The position numbers and the translations under genes are program-made. Shown here in pieces: positions 1-6,726 of a stretch of 9,068 nucleotides of DNA (position 1 is the first letter of the stretch; each line of letters starts with the position of its first letter). The DNA is from Balneolales bacterium (GTDB lineage: Bacteria > Bacteroidota > Rhodothermia > Balneolales > Natronogracilivirgulaceae). The stretch spans positions 1 through 9,068 of the forward strand of contig SLHZ01000079.1 in NCBI GenBank assembly GCA_007135895.1, in the 5' to 3' direction. The notes below the pieces were generated by a model. The model was given only the letters and a program-made list of their open reading frames with translations, did no database searches and had not been told where the DNA came from.

Positions 1-108
1 CACAAAAAAATTTGGTTAAAAAAAATAATTTATCTGGCAGAATGTGGAGTCTACCTATACATAAAGTTTCTCTTGACCGGAAATCGTCCCCGAATATCTG
101 TTTTTATT

Positions 109-133
109 AAAAAAAAAGGCGATTTGTCAAATC
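109..133 (-). terminator. Weak intrinsic terminator candidate at the end of cdaA
   Basis: Read on the minus strand, GATTT-GAC-AAATC forms a 5-bp stem with a 3-nt loop that includes the cdaA stop codon. It is followed after GCC by nine T residues (positions 117 to 109). The stem is short and AT-rich, so termination would be weak unless the U-tract compensates. The remaining bases to the window edge (1-108) show no gene. Confidence 0.4.
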
Positions 134-939
134 TCAAGTTCAGATTGACGAAAACTGGTCATCTCCTGCTCTTTGGCGACTTCCTCACCCAGTTGTTTTT
201 GCATTTCATAGCGTAGTCGCTGAAGGGTAAGACCACTGGTCAGTGAACCGTTTAATGCCATGGATATGCGTCCGGTTTCTTCCGACACAACAATCACCAG
301 TACATCGTTGACTTCACTGATTCCCAAAGCAGCCCGGTGGCGGGTTCCAAACATGGAAGAAATATTCGGATTTTGACTGATTGGCAAATAGGCACTTGCC
401 GCAACGATTTTATTGTCACGAATGATCACTGCACCATCATGCAAGGGTGTCTCCCTGCTGAATATGGTAATGAGAAGCTGGCTGCTCACGGTTGCCTCCA
501 GTTCCACTCCCTTATCCACCAGGTCACTTAGCGGTGATCCTTTGGAAAACACAATTAGCGCACCGATTTTTTTTCGCGACATGGTCTTAATGGCTTCCAC
601 CACCTCATCAATCACCGAAAAAGATCCCCCACGGTCAAAAAGCTTGTACAAACTCGTATTCTGGCCAATATTGTAGAGGAGCTTTCGTATCTCAGGCTGA
701 AAAATGATGATAACAGCGAGGATTCCCACATCTAAAAGCCTTCTGATCAAGAAGTTGATGGTTGTCAATCCAAAAAGACTCACAACGGCATTAACTCCAA
801 ATACGATACCCAGACCAATGACCACCGGTATAGCGAAAGACCCCCTTATCCAGCGATACAATAGTACGATAACACTTGCAATAATAAGTGTTTCAACCAG
901 ATCCTTCAGACCGAATTCTAAGAAACCAAGGGGCAGCAT
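127..939 (-). CDS. cdaA: CdaA-type membrane diadenylate cyclase (c-di-AMP synthase)
   Basis: Condenses two ATP into the second messenger c-di-AMP. The 270-residue length is close to that of Bacillus CdaA (about 273). Three hydrophobic segments lie near residues 14-30, 36-56 and 63-81, followed by a short linker (QPEIRKLLYNIG, 80-92) and the DAC (DisA_N) domain from about 95 to 245. Both signature motifs are intact: DGA at 168-170 within PLHDGAVII, and RHR at 200-202 within GTRHRAALG. The enzyme should sit in the cytoplasmic membrane with its catalytic domain inside. The ATG start has no clear Shine-Dalgarno sequence. The stop of folP lies 133 bases upstream on the same strand, so the two are probably co-transcribed; this pairing is familiar in Bacteroidota. 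No YbbR/CdaR partner, which accompanies cdaA in Firmicutes, is visible downstream, although only 126 bases remain. The function call is secure. Confidence 0.96.
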   Translation of the reverse strand: MLPLGFLEFGLKDLVETLIIASVIVLLYRWIRGSFAIPVVIGLGIVFGVNAVVSLFGLTTINFLIRRLLDVGILAVIIIFQPEIRKLLYNIGQNTSLYKLFDRGGSFSVIDEVVEAIKTMSRKKIGALIVFSKGSPLSDLVDKGVELEATVSSQLLITIFSRETPLHDGAVIIRDNKIVAASAYLPISQNPNISSMFGTRHRAALGISEVNDVLVIVVSEETGRISMALNGSLTSGLTLQRLRYEMQKQLGEEVAKEQEMTSFRQSELEI

Positions 940-1072
940 TTTGCGATCATAAAGACAGAGGGTGACGGTATTCCGGGCCAGGACAGCCAGCGGTTGTATG
1001 CATTGGAATATACAGCAGATTTATGAACCATTAAAAAAGCGCCGGAAAAAAAGATTTCTGCATAACCCGGTA

Positions 1073-1972
1073 TTATGATGGCAGAGCGGCTTTGACGGCC
1101 CGGAATATGGCCAGGGAGTCACTTGCCGCCCTCACATCATGAACACGTAGTATGTCGGCACCATTTAGAAGTGCGTGATAGTGAATAGCAATGGTGCCAG
1201 AAAGACGGTCCTCCGGAGCACGGGGTGTTTTTTCGTCTCCGAGAATGGCGCCAATCATTGACTTTCTGGAAGCCCCAATCATGACCGGGTAGCCCTTTTC
1301 GCAAATCTGTTGCAGACAGCCGATAAGTGCGAGGTTATGCCTGGTTGTTTTTCCAAAGCCAATACCGGGGTCAACAATGACCTGCTCAACCCCACATTTA
1401 CGCGCTCTGTCACCTTTTTCTTTCAGGTAACCGGCCACCTGACGGACAACATCATCGTAACGGGGCGAGTCCTGCATGGTTTCAGGTGTACCGATACTGT
1501 GCATGATCACCAGTGCCGCGCCGTATTCCGCGCACAATTCAATCAAGCGTGGTTCCTTTCTCAAACCGCTGACATCATTGATCATGTGAGCGCCCATCCC
1601 GAGCGCCTGCCGTGCCACCCCGTACTTGGTCGTATCAACGGAAAAAAAAGTTTTCGGAAAAAGATCCAGGCCTTTCTCAAGCACCGGAAGCACCCTGCGG
1701 CATTCCATCTGTTCAGGCACCGGCCGGGCACCGGGGCGTGTCGACTCACCTCCAATATCAATGATTGAGGCTCCCTGATCTATCATCTCTCCGATACGGT
1801 CAAGGGCACGATGGGTGTCCAGGTATTTTCCACCATCGGTAAACGAATCGGGTGTAACATTTAAAATACCCATTACACAGGGGTACGAAACAGAAAGCGC
1901 CCTGCCCGAATGGACAAGGCGCTTTTCAAATTTCCGGTTTTTTTCGGAACGATGTTTCACAATCGCAGTCAC
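1073..1972 (-). CDS. folP: Dihydropteroate synthase
   Basis: Joins 7,8-dihydropterin pyrophosphate and p-aminobenzoate to give 7,8-dihydropteroate in folate synthesis; it is the sulfonamide target. All landmarks of the TIM barrel are present: ILNVTPDSF (36-44), GGESTRPGA (74-82), SVDTTK (111-116), NDVSG (132-136), DPGIGFGK (201-208), GASRKS (233-238) and RVHDV (276-280). By homology N38, D113, N132, D201, K237, R276 and H278 correspond to E. coli residues N22, D96, N115, D185, K221, R255 and H257. The 299 residues include a basic N-terminal extension of about 30 residues compared with E. coli FolP (282). The start is uncertain: the open frame begins with GTG at 1972, another GTG lies four codons later, and neither has a Shine-Dalgarno sequence. 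The fdxA stop is 22 bases upstream, which suggests translational coupling within an fdxA-folP-cdaA operon. Confidence 0.96.
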   Translation of the reverse strand: MTAIVKHRSEKNRKFEKRLVHSGRALSVSYPCVMGILNVTPDSFTDGGKYLDTHRALDRIGEMIDQGASIIDIGGESTRPGARPVPEQMECRRVLPVLEKGLDLFPKTFFSVDTTKYGVARQALGMGAHMINDVSGLRKEPRLIELCAEYGAALVIMHSIGTPETMQDSPRYDDVVRQVAGYLKEKGDRARKCGVEQVIVDPGIGFGKTTRHNLALIGCLQQICEKGYPVMIGASRKSMIGAILGDEKTPRAPEDRLSGTIAIHYHALLNGADILRVHDVRAASDSLAIFRAVKAALPS

Positions 1973-1988
1973 ACAGGACTCACAAGAG

Positions 1989-2003
1989 AAGGAATCATTC
2001 CTT
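1989..2003 (-). other. Perfect hairpin centred on the fdxA stop codon
   Basis: On the minus strand AAGGAA-TGA-TTCCTT is a perfect 6-bp inverted repeat whose 3-nt loop is the fdxA stop codon. It sits in the 22-base fdxA-folP junction, about 17 bases before the folP GTG. No T-run follows, so it is not an intrinsic terminator. It could influence processing or coupled translation of folP, or it may be chance. Confidence 0.4.
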
Positions 2004-2324
2004 GATCATGTCTGCGGACTTTTCCTTTTCCGCCCACTCATCGGCATCGGGTAACGGGTCAACCGTGTCAGTGATTACATTATCTTCCCACTGCTCAGCC
2101 AACCGGGCATTAAGCTCAATGTAATGCTCCCATTTTTCCGGCACTTCGTCATCCGGGAAGATTGCCTCCACGGGACATTCTGCCACACAAGCATCGCAGT
2201 CGATACAGTCATCCGGGCTGATCGCCAGAAAGTTGGGACCCTCACGAAAAGCATCAACTGGACAAACGGAAACACAATCCGTATATTTGCAGTTCACACA
2301 TGGTTCGGTTACAACGTAGGTCAT
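1995..2324 (-). CDS. fdxA: 7Fe ferredoxin ([3Fe-4S][4Fe-4S]), FdxA / Azotobacter FdI type
   Basis: A soluble, low-potential electron carrier of 109 residues. The cysteines follow the FdI pattern: C9-x2-C12-x4-C17-x3-C21-P and C40-x2-C43-x2-C46-x3-C50-P. By homology with Azotobacter vinelandii FdI, C9, C17 and C50 hold the 3Fe-4S cluster and C21, C40, C43 and C46 the 4Fe-4S cluster. C12 is the extra cysteine of the first motif. The second free cysteine of FdI (Cys24 there) is alanine here (A25). The C-terminal extension with DEVPEKWEHYIELNARLAEQW and DPLPDADEW matches the long FdI tail, so this is the 7Fe type and not a simple 2[4Fe-4S] ferredoxin. The ATG has a strong AGGAG at 2332-2336, seven bases upstream. 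It is first in the leftward run with folP and cdaA. The redox partner is unknown. Confidence 0.95.
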   Translation of the reverse strand: MTYVVTEPCVNCKYTDCVSVCPVDAFREGPNFLAISPDDCIDCDACVAECPVEAIFPDDEVPEKWEHYIELNARLAEQWEDNVITDTVDPLPDADEWAEKEKSADMIKE

Positions 2325-2394
2325 TCTTTAACTCCTAATTTTTTGATTTCGGATTTATAATCGGGAACGTCTTATGGTGTCCCCCAAGGCATTG

Positions 2395-2415
2395 TAAATA
2401 CTTTTTTTAAATACT
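2395..2415. repeat. Direct repeat TAAATACT, two copies 13 bp apart
   Basis: TAAATACT occurs at 2395-2402 and again at 2408-2415, separated by a T-run, about 70 to 90 bases upstream of the fdxA start. It could be part of the fdxA promoter region or an operator. The stretch is very AT-rich, which makes chance repetition plausible. Confidence 0.25.
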
Positions 2416-2431
2416 AATTGCCGCAATGAAC

Positions 2432-2470
2432 TCCAAATTATTCCAAATATTAGTCAGATTCAATCCAAAT
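2432..2470. promoter_or_regulatory. Three TCCAAAT repeats spaced by about one and two helical turns
   Basis: TCCAAAT begins at 2432, 2442 and 2464, giving spacings of 10 and 22 bases and placing the copies on roughly the same face of the helix. They lie between the divergent fdxA and the plus-strand barrel gene, about 110 to 145 bases from the fdxA start and 50 to 85 bases upstream of the -35 candidate of the plus gene. That is a position expected of an activator or repressor site. No known regulator motif is recognised. Confidence 0.3.
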
Positions 2471-2518
2471 AAAGAAAATCCAGGCGGGCGCAACATGTCG
2501 CAAATACCGGAAAACCTC

Positions 2519-2547
2519 TTGTTTACCTCTACTGATAAGCGTATTAT
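2519..2547 (+). promoter_or_regulatory. Candidate promoter for the plus-strand barrel gene
   Basis: TTGTTT (2519-2524) and TATTAT (2542-2547) are separated by 17 bases. The -10 matches the sigma-70 consensus at five of six positions; the -35 keeps the TTG. The same bases also fit the Bacteroidota pattern TTG-N20-TAnnTTTG with one mismatch (TATTATTG at 2542-2549). Transcription would begin near 2554, leaving a leader of about 50 bases before the ATG at 2607. Confidence 0.45.
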
Positions 2548-2589
2548 TGCCTTTAAAGAAAGCCCCCTTTTCACTGCAACAGGAGCTCT

Positions 2590-2610
2590 ATGCCAATGGA
2601 GATAAAATGA
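2590..2610 (+). promoter_or_regulatory. Possible six-codon leader ORF (MPMEIK) overlapping the next start
   Basis: An AGGAG at 2581-2585 precedes ATG at 2590, which opens MPMEIK and stops at TGA 2608-2610. That stop overlaps the ATG (2607-2609) of the barrel gene in the ATGA arrangement typical of translational coupling. Its fourth codon and the end of the third form the GGAG (2598-2601) that serves the downstream gene. Only sequence geometry supports it; six codons can easily arise by chance. Confidence 0.3.
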
Positions 2611-3062
2611 AAAAAAATACCTTGATATTTTTTATGGCTGTGCTGGCAGCGATGCCGGCCTTTGGAAACACCGGGAGCGGAAATCTGGGCATCGGGGTAA
2701 TTCTTGGCGAACCAACCGGCATTAGTGCCATCTATCAGCTGGCAGATACCCGGCATATCGCGGGGGCGGCAGCCTGGTCATTTTCCGGAAAGACGTCCAT
2801 TCACCTGCATGGGGATTATCTATTTTACAACAGAGGAATTATCGAAGTTGACAAAGGCTCTTTGCCGCTATATTACGGGCTGGGTGCCCGGATTCGGCTT
2901 GGTGACAATACCAGGCTGGGCGTCCGATTTCCTCTAGGTGCTGCATATGAACTTGCAGACACTCCACTGCATTTTTTCTTTGAGTTGGTACCCATCATGG
3001 AACTCGTTCCGGATATTGCCATTTCCGGAAATGCCGGTATCGGCTTGCGCTACGTATTTTAG
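2607..3062 (+). CDS. Small secreted protein, probable outer-membrane beta-barrel, function unknown
   Basis: 151 residues. A classical signal peptide is visible: basic MKKN, hydrophobic core TLIFFMAVLAAMPA, and a likely cleavage after AFG at residue 20. The mature part of about 131 residues alternates short polar and aromatic or hydrophobic stretches rich in glycine, as expected of about eight beta strands. It ends in GIGLRYVF, and a C-terminal phenylalanine is the usual signal for beta-barrel assembly in the outer membrane. The motif GIGVILGEPTG (28-38) after the signal peptide resembles small uncharacterised barrel proteins found in several phyla; I recall the motif but cannot verify a family. 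ATG 2607 is chosen because it has GGAG five bases upstream and puts the signal peptide at the N-terminus; the frame is open further upstream only to a TTG at 2547. It stands alone, convergent with the REC-MBL gene seven bases away. Confidence 0.8.
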   Translation: MKKNTLIFFMAVLAAMPAFGNTGSGNLGIGVILGEPTGISAIYQLADTRHIAGAAAWSFSGKTSIHLHGDYLFYNRGIIEVDKGSLPLYYGLGARIRLGDNTRLGVRFPLGAAYELADTPLHFFFELVPIMELVPDIAISGNAGIGLRYVF

Positions 3063-3069
3063 CAGCGAA

Positions 3070-4326
3070 TCAAACCCGTGAGGCGACCAGACGAAAAACC
3101 TCGTCTTCCCGTGCCATTCCTGCGCTCAGATCCGTTTCATCAACCATATCCGTGAGCTTTGCGAAGACCTGATGCAGGTGCTCGTCGGTGGATTCGGGAT
3201 CAAAGTGTGTAAGGATCAGATGTTTAACTTCACAATCTATGGCCCTCTCGACCACATCTTCCCATGCAGAGTGCCCCCAGTTCTTTTTATCGGGATAACT
3301 ATCCCTGTCGTATTGAGCATCATGTATCAGAACATCGGCTCCTGATATGAATTCATCAAACTGGTCCAGAAACGGATTCTGCTTGTTTTCATTGACAAAG
3401 GATGCCTCCAGTTCATTGTCCGGTGCAAAAACAATGATTTTCTTGCCAATTATCACCTTATAAATGGCCGTTTCCACAGGATGGTTGGCTGTCATGTACT
3501 GGATGCTGAAGCCGTCATAGTGCTGGACAGCCTGGGGTTGAATATGATATTCAAGCCGGGCCTGAAGCATCTGTGACGTGACCGGAAAATAGGTATAGGA
3601 CATTTGCCCCAGTAATACATCCTTGGTACTGCCTCCCATTTGCGGCGGCATATGCAGGTCAAACCGGTTTCCAGATTGATAGAAGGGTTTGAAAAACGGA
3701 AATCCGTGAATATGGTCCCAATGAGCATGACTAAAGAAAACGCGTCCTGCAATTTCCGCATTCTTTTTTTGAAGTTCGTTACCAAGACGCCTGATTCCCG
3801 TACCGGCATCAAAGACCAGCACCTTTTCTTGTCCCGGAATCCGGATTTGAAGACAGGTCGTATTCCCGCCATAGTGGGTATAATGCGAACCCGGACAGGG
3901 GATCGAGCCCCTGACTCCCCAGAAGTACAGTTCAATGGACTTTCCCAGCACCTCATCAATCTTGTCTGCAAACTGTCCATAATCCATCGGTTTGTGAAAG
4001 AAATCCGTCACACCGGTGGAAAGTGCGATTTCTTTTTCAACCGGATAGTCCCTTGTAGTCAAAACCAGAATGGGTATACCGGCAAGATCCTTGTCGGCCT
4101 TCAGCAGCTTGCACAGATGCAGGCCATTGCCGTCGGGAAAATGCAGGTCCATTATCACCAGATCAGGCATAGTTTGTCTGACCTGGTCAATGGCGCCTTC
4201 ATAGCTGTTGTGATGATGAAATATGTAGCCTTTCTTGCGTAAAAATGATCCAATAAGGTCACACAGCATGACGTCATCCTCAACCATGAGAATTGTCGTC
4301 TCTTTTTCTTTTTCGGCATTTGCCAT
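3070..4326 (-). CDS. Response-regulator receiver fused to a metallo-beta-lactamase-fold hydrolase
   Basis: 418 residues from the chosen start. The CheY-like REC domain (about 11-127) has the acidic cluster E16-D17-D18, phospho-acceptor D60 in VIMDLHFPDG, T90/T91 and K112 in FHKP, so it should be phosphorylatable. The MBL domain (about 132-418) begins with WGVRGSIPCPG and YGGNT, a start typical of a phosphodiesterase-like MBL group. Metal ligands appear complete: HAHWDH (200-205), H282 in ANHP, D303 in APDNE, and H374 in LTHFDPE. HDAQYD and NWGHSAWEDVV are further family landmarks. No signal peptide or membrane segment is seen, so it should be cytoplasmic. It probably hydrolyses a phosphodiester or other ester under the control of a histidine kinase not in this window; the substrate cannot be read from sequence. 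It is 93 bases downstream of the DUF349 gene and may have its own promoter. There is no sign of truncation. Confidence 0.9.
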   Translation of the reverse strand: MANAEKEKETTILMVEDDVMLCDLIGSFLRKKGYIFHHHNSYEGAIDQVRQTMPDLVIMDLHFPDGNGLHLCKLLKADKDLAGIPILVLTTRDYPVEKEIALSTGVTDFFHKPMDYGQFADKIDEVLGKSIELYFWGVRGSIPCPGSHYTHYGGNTTCLQIRIPGQEKVLVFDAGTGIRRLGNELQKKNAEIAGRVFFSHAHWDHIHGFPFFKPFYQSGNRFDLHMPPQMGGSTKDVLLGQMSYTYFPVTSQMLQARLEYHIQPQAVQHYDGFSIQYMTANHPVETAIYKVIIGKKIIVFAPDNELEASFVNENKQNPFLDQFDEFISGADVLIHDAQYDRDSYPDKKNWGHSAWEDVVERAIDCEVKHLILTHFDPESTDEHLHQVFAKLTDMVDETDLSAGMAREDEVFRLVASRV

Positions 4327-4332
4327 TCTCGG

Positions 4333-4336
4333 CTCC
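4333..4336 (-). promoter_or_regulatory. GGAG ribosome binding site that favours the start at 4326
   Basis: GGAG lies six bases before ATG 4326. The in-frame ATG four codons earlier (4338) overlaps this element and has no Shine-Dalgarno sequence of its own. The later ATG is therefore preferred; using the earlier one would add only MEPR to the protein. Confidence 0.55.
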
Positions 4337-4419
4337 ATGTCCGGGCACTCGCCCGTCTAGTCCAGTGAAAGACTGTTCCCGCCCTGTATCACAAATATTT
4401 TTGAAAACAGTGAGAAAAA

Positions 4420-6696
4420 CTATCCGTCCAGTTCTCTTCTGAGTTTCTCCAGTTTCTCCAATTTCTCATCAAGACGTTTTTGGACACGATCAATCTTCTT
4501 CTGTACTTCGTCAATCAGATCATTCCCTTTTCCAGACGGATTGATAAATGTCTTGGTGTCGTTGTACCGAAGAATCTCCTCCTGGAGCTTGTCACACTCT
4601 TTTTTCAATTTGACAAACTCTGTGCGCATATGCCTGCTTCCGGCAGCTGGTGTCATTGCAAGACCCTGCTCACCGGTCTGTTTGCCGCTTTTCCGCACAC
4701 GCTGGTAGATCCGGTCACAAACTTCCTTGTATTCCTTTTCGATTTTATCCTTCTTTTTTATCGGCACAAAACCAATCTTTTTAAAGCGCTCCTGCAAAGC
4801 ACGGGCAAGCCGGACCATCTCTTCGGTATCCTCTACCTCAAGGAGTTTGCCAAGTTCCGCAACCACCTCGCTTTTCTCATCGAGATTTTTCTTCTGCTGA
4901 TCCCGAACCTCCTTATAGTGTTTTCTCCGGTTGTTGTAGAAGTCGTCCATGGCTTTCTTGAAACGCTTCCAGATCTTTCCGGATTTACGCCGCGGAACCG
5001 GGCCGATGTCCTTCCAGTTTTGCATGAGTTCATCCAGATCACGGGTCACCCGCTGCCAGTCGGTGCTTTCGCTCAAACTCTCTGCTTTTTCACAAAGTGC
5101 CAGCTTCTTCTGATAGTTCTCATGCTCCTGATCGCGAATGATGTCCAGGCTGGCATTTTTCCGGTCATTGAACTTTCTGGTTGCTTCATTAAATCGCTCC
5201 CACAGCTCATCATTTTGCCCTTTGGGTATAGGTCCGACTTTTTTCCACCGTTTGTGCAGATTGTTGATTTCCCGGACAGCGGCGGCGAGGTCTTCTTTTT
5301 CCAGCAAGGCTTCCGCATTTTCACAGATGATTGTTTTCTTGCGGATATTCTTCTGTGTCTCCTTCCGAAAAGATGGATTAAATTCGAATTTCCTGTCGAA
5401 ATATTGTTCCCGAATGGCTTTGAACTGATCCCAAACAATATCGGACTGCTCCAGGGGGACATGTCCGATTTTTTTCCACTGGCGGGTAAGCACCTCCATT
5501 TCTTCATCGAGCTGGACCCATGGTGCGTCCTCAGAACTGCCAGATACCACGATAAAAGCCATCTTGTCCAATATCGCCAGTTTGCCTGTCAGATTCTCTT
5601 CTTCTTTCTGAGCTTTTTTTACCAGGTAAGCAACTTTCTTCTCATTGAAGGTATCATATAATTCCCGGAACAGTTTTTCCTGGTTTCGGGTCTCTTCATC
5701 CTGGGGCAGGTCCCGTATTTGCTCCCATCGGTCATTAAGCTGGTTAACCTGTTTGAAAGCCTGCCATCTTTTTTTGTCCACAATCTGCTGAAGCTGCTCA
5801 AGGAGCCTCATGCGTTTCTCGAGGTTGGACTTCCTTTGCTCTCTTCTCTTTTCTTTGTGCGCCGCCCGGCGCTCTGCAAACGCTTTTTCAGCTTTTTCAA
5901 GCTCGGCCAGCAGGTAGTTGTAGCCGGGTTCGTTTGCCAGATGAGTGGCTGCCTGCAACAACTCATTCCAGCGGAACCTGAGATTCTCAAGATCCTGCTG
6001 AATATATTGCCAGTCATTCCGGCCAGCAAGCTCATTGGCTTTTTTTGCCAACTCCACAAAGTCACCCAAAAACTCGGAAATGACGATTTCCGGTTCTTCT
6101 TCATCCCCGGAACTCTCTTCACTGCCGCCCTCTTTATCGCTGTCGGCGCTTGTTTCTTCACCGATGCTTTCTTCCACGTCGGTACTCTTTACATCACTGA
6201 CATCACTGATGCTTTCTTTAACTTCGGTGGTCATTTCTTCACCGATGCTTTCTTTAACTTCGGCGCTTGTTACTTCACCGATGCTTTCTTTAACTTCGGC
6301 GGTCGTTTCTTCACCGGTGCTTTCTTTCCCGGAGGCGCTTTCTGCTTCGTTCAAGTCCCCGGTCTCTTTTGAATCTTTGGGATCGTCCTGCGAGATCTCA
6401 TGCGATGACACCTTTTTCAGTAACAGGTCAAAATCACCGATGGCATCGGTGTGCAGGATCTCCTTACGCAGCCTGTCAAGATGCCGGCCTCTCTCCCGGG
6501 GATCTTCGATTTCTTTTATTTTTTCCAAACTTGCGTTTACATACCGCTCAAGGTCAGAAAAAATTCCGGAATAATATTTTTTTACCTCTTCAAGTTTTTC
6601 TGGTTCGACCGAACCCAGTTCCCTGCCCTTGAATAATTCCTGGTCTTGCTGATAAAGACGACCATCTTCCGAGATTTCTACGAACTCTTTTTCCAT
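4420..6696 (-). CDS. DUF349 multi-repeat coiled-coil protein with acidic repeat linker
   Basis: About 758 residues, very rich in charge, cytoplasmic, without signal or membrane segments. An N-terminal helical part (1-100) is followed by an acidic, Ser/Thr/Glu-rich linker (about 100-205) with 12-residue tandem repeats. Then come six DUF349-type helical units, each with a Trp or Phe core; the later four also carry a K-x-I/V-G-x-V/I-P turn. Cores lie near RWNEL (243), RWEQI (324), QWKKIGHVP (407), RWKKVGPIP (484), NWKDIGPVP (561) and RFKKIGFVP (638). A C-terminal coiled coil (about 690-758) ends in heptad-like EKLEKLEKLRREL. Long DUF349 proteins of this form are common in Bacteroidota; no biochemical role can be assigned here. 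ATG 6696 is chosen; a TTG directly before it extends the frame by one codon. GGGAAG about four bases upstream is a weak Shine-Dalgarno sequence. The gene appears intact. Confidence 0.92.
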   Translation of the reverse strand: MEKEFVEISEDGRLYQQDQELFKGRELGSVEPEKLEEVKKYYSGIFSDLERYVNASLEKIKEIEDPRERGRHLDRLRKEILHTDAIGDFDLLLKKVSSHEISQDDPKDSKETGDLNEAESASGKESTGEETTAEVKESIGEVTSAEVKESIGEEMTTEVKESISDVSDVKSTDVEESIGEETSADSDKEGGSEESSGDEEEPEIVISEFLGDFVELAKKANELAGRNDWQYIQQDLENLRFRWNELLQAATHLANEPGYNYLLAELEKAEKAFAERRAAHKEKRREQRKSNLEKRMRLLEQLQQIVDKKRWQAFKQVNQLNDRWEQIRDLPQDEETRNQEKLFRELYDTFNEKKVAYLVKKAQKEEENLTGKLAILDKMAFIVVSGSSEDAPWVQLDEEMEVLTRQWKKIGHVPLEQSDIVWDQFKAIREQYFDRKFEFNPSFRKETQKNIRKKTIICENAEALLEKEDLAAAVREINNLHKRWKKVGPIPKGQNDELWERFNEATRKFNDRKNASLDIIRDQEHENYQKKLALCEKAESLSESTDWQRVTRDLDELMQNWKDIGPVPRRKSGKIWKRFKKAMDDFYNNRRKHYKEVRDQQKKNLDEKSEVVAELGKLLEVEDTEEMVRLARALQERFKKIGFVPIKKKDKIEKEYKEVCDRIYQRVRKSGKQTGEQGLAMTPAAGSRHMRTEFVKLKKECDKLQEEILRYNDTKTFINPSGKGNDLIDEVQKKIDRVQKRLDEKLEKLEKLRRELDG
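6148..6324 (-). repeat. 36-bp tandem repeats coding an acidic 12-residue unit
   Basis: Within the DUF349 gene three near-identical 36-bp units (6217-6324) encode ESTGEETTAEVK, ESIGEVTSAEVK and ESIGEEMTTEVK. They are followed by a 15-residue variant (ESISDVSDVKSTDVE) and a partial copy (ESIGEETS). DNA identity between neighbouring units is high at the ESIGE/EVKES core, which points to recent expansion or contraction by slippage or recombination. The period is a multiple of three, so copy changes keep the frame. Confidence 0.85.
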
Positions 6697-6726
6697 CAAC
6701 TTCCCGTATACCTGTGAAAGTGAAAA

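Noticed and set aside
940..1072. A separate promoter or small gene between folP and cdaA
   Set aside because: TATATT-like bases are present on the minus strand, but no -35 at proper spacing is convincing and no open frame fits; the gap is left as unassigned operon spacer.
2547..2606. Upstream TTG start extending the barrel gene by 20 codons
   Set aside because: It would bury the signal peptide inside the protein and overlaps the promoter's -10 candidate, whereas ATG 2607 has GGAG at a good distance.
127..4326. The REC-MBL protein as the c-di-AMP phosphodiesterase partner of CdaA
   Set aside because: Known c-di-AMP phosphodiesterases are DHH/DHHA1 or HD proteins. The MBL gene is in a different transcription unit, and nothing in the sequence points to this substrate.
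4480..5661. A 393-codon open frame on the plus strand, hydrophobic in appearance
   Set aside because: It lies wholly antisense to the DUF349 gene. Lys/Glu-rich helices read backwards give Phe/Leu-rich frames, and the minus-strand protein has clear repeats and motifs.
6148..6324. Regular repeats of about 36 bp as a possible CRISPR array
   Set aside because: The units abut without unique spacers and encode an in-frame protein repeat.
5719..6372. Plus-strand open frame with repeats such as FFTDAFFNFG
   Set aside because: It is the antisense image of the acidic 36-bp repeat in the DUF349 gene; the repeat has an obvious explanation on the minus strand.
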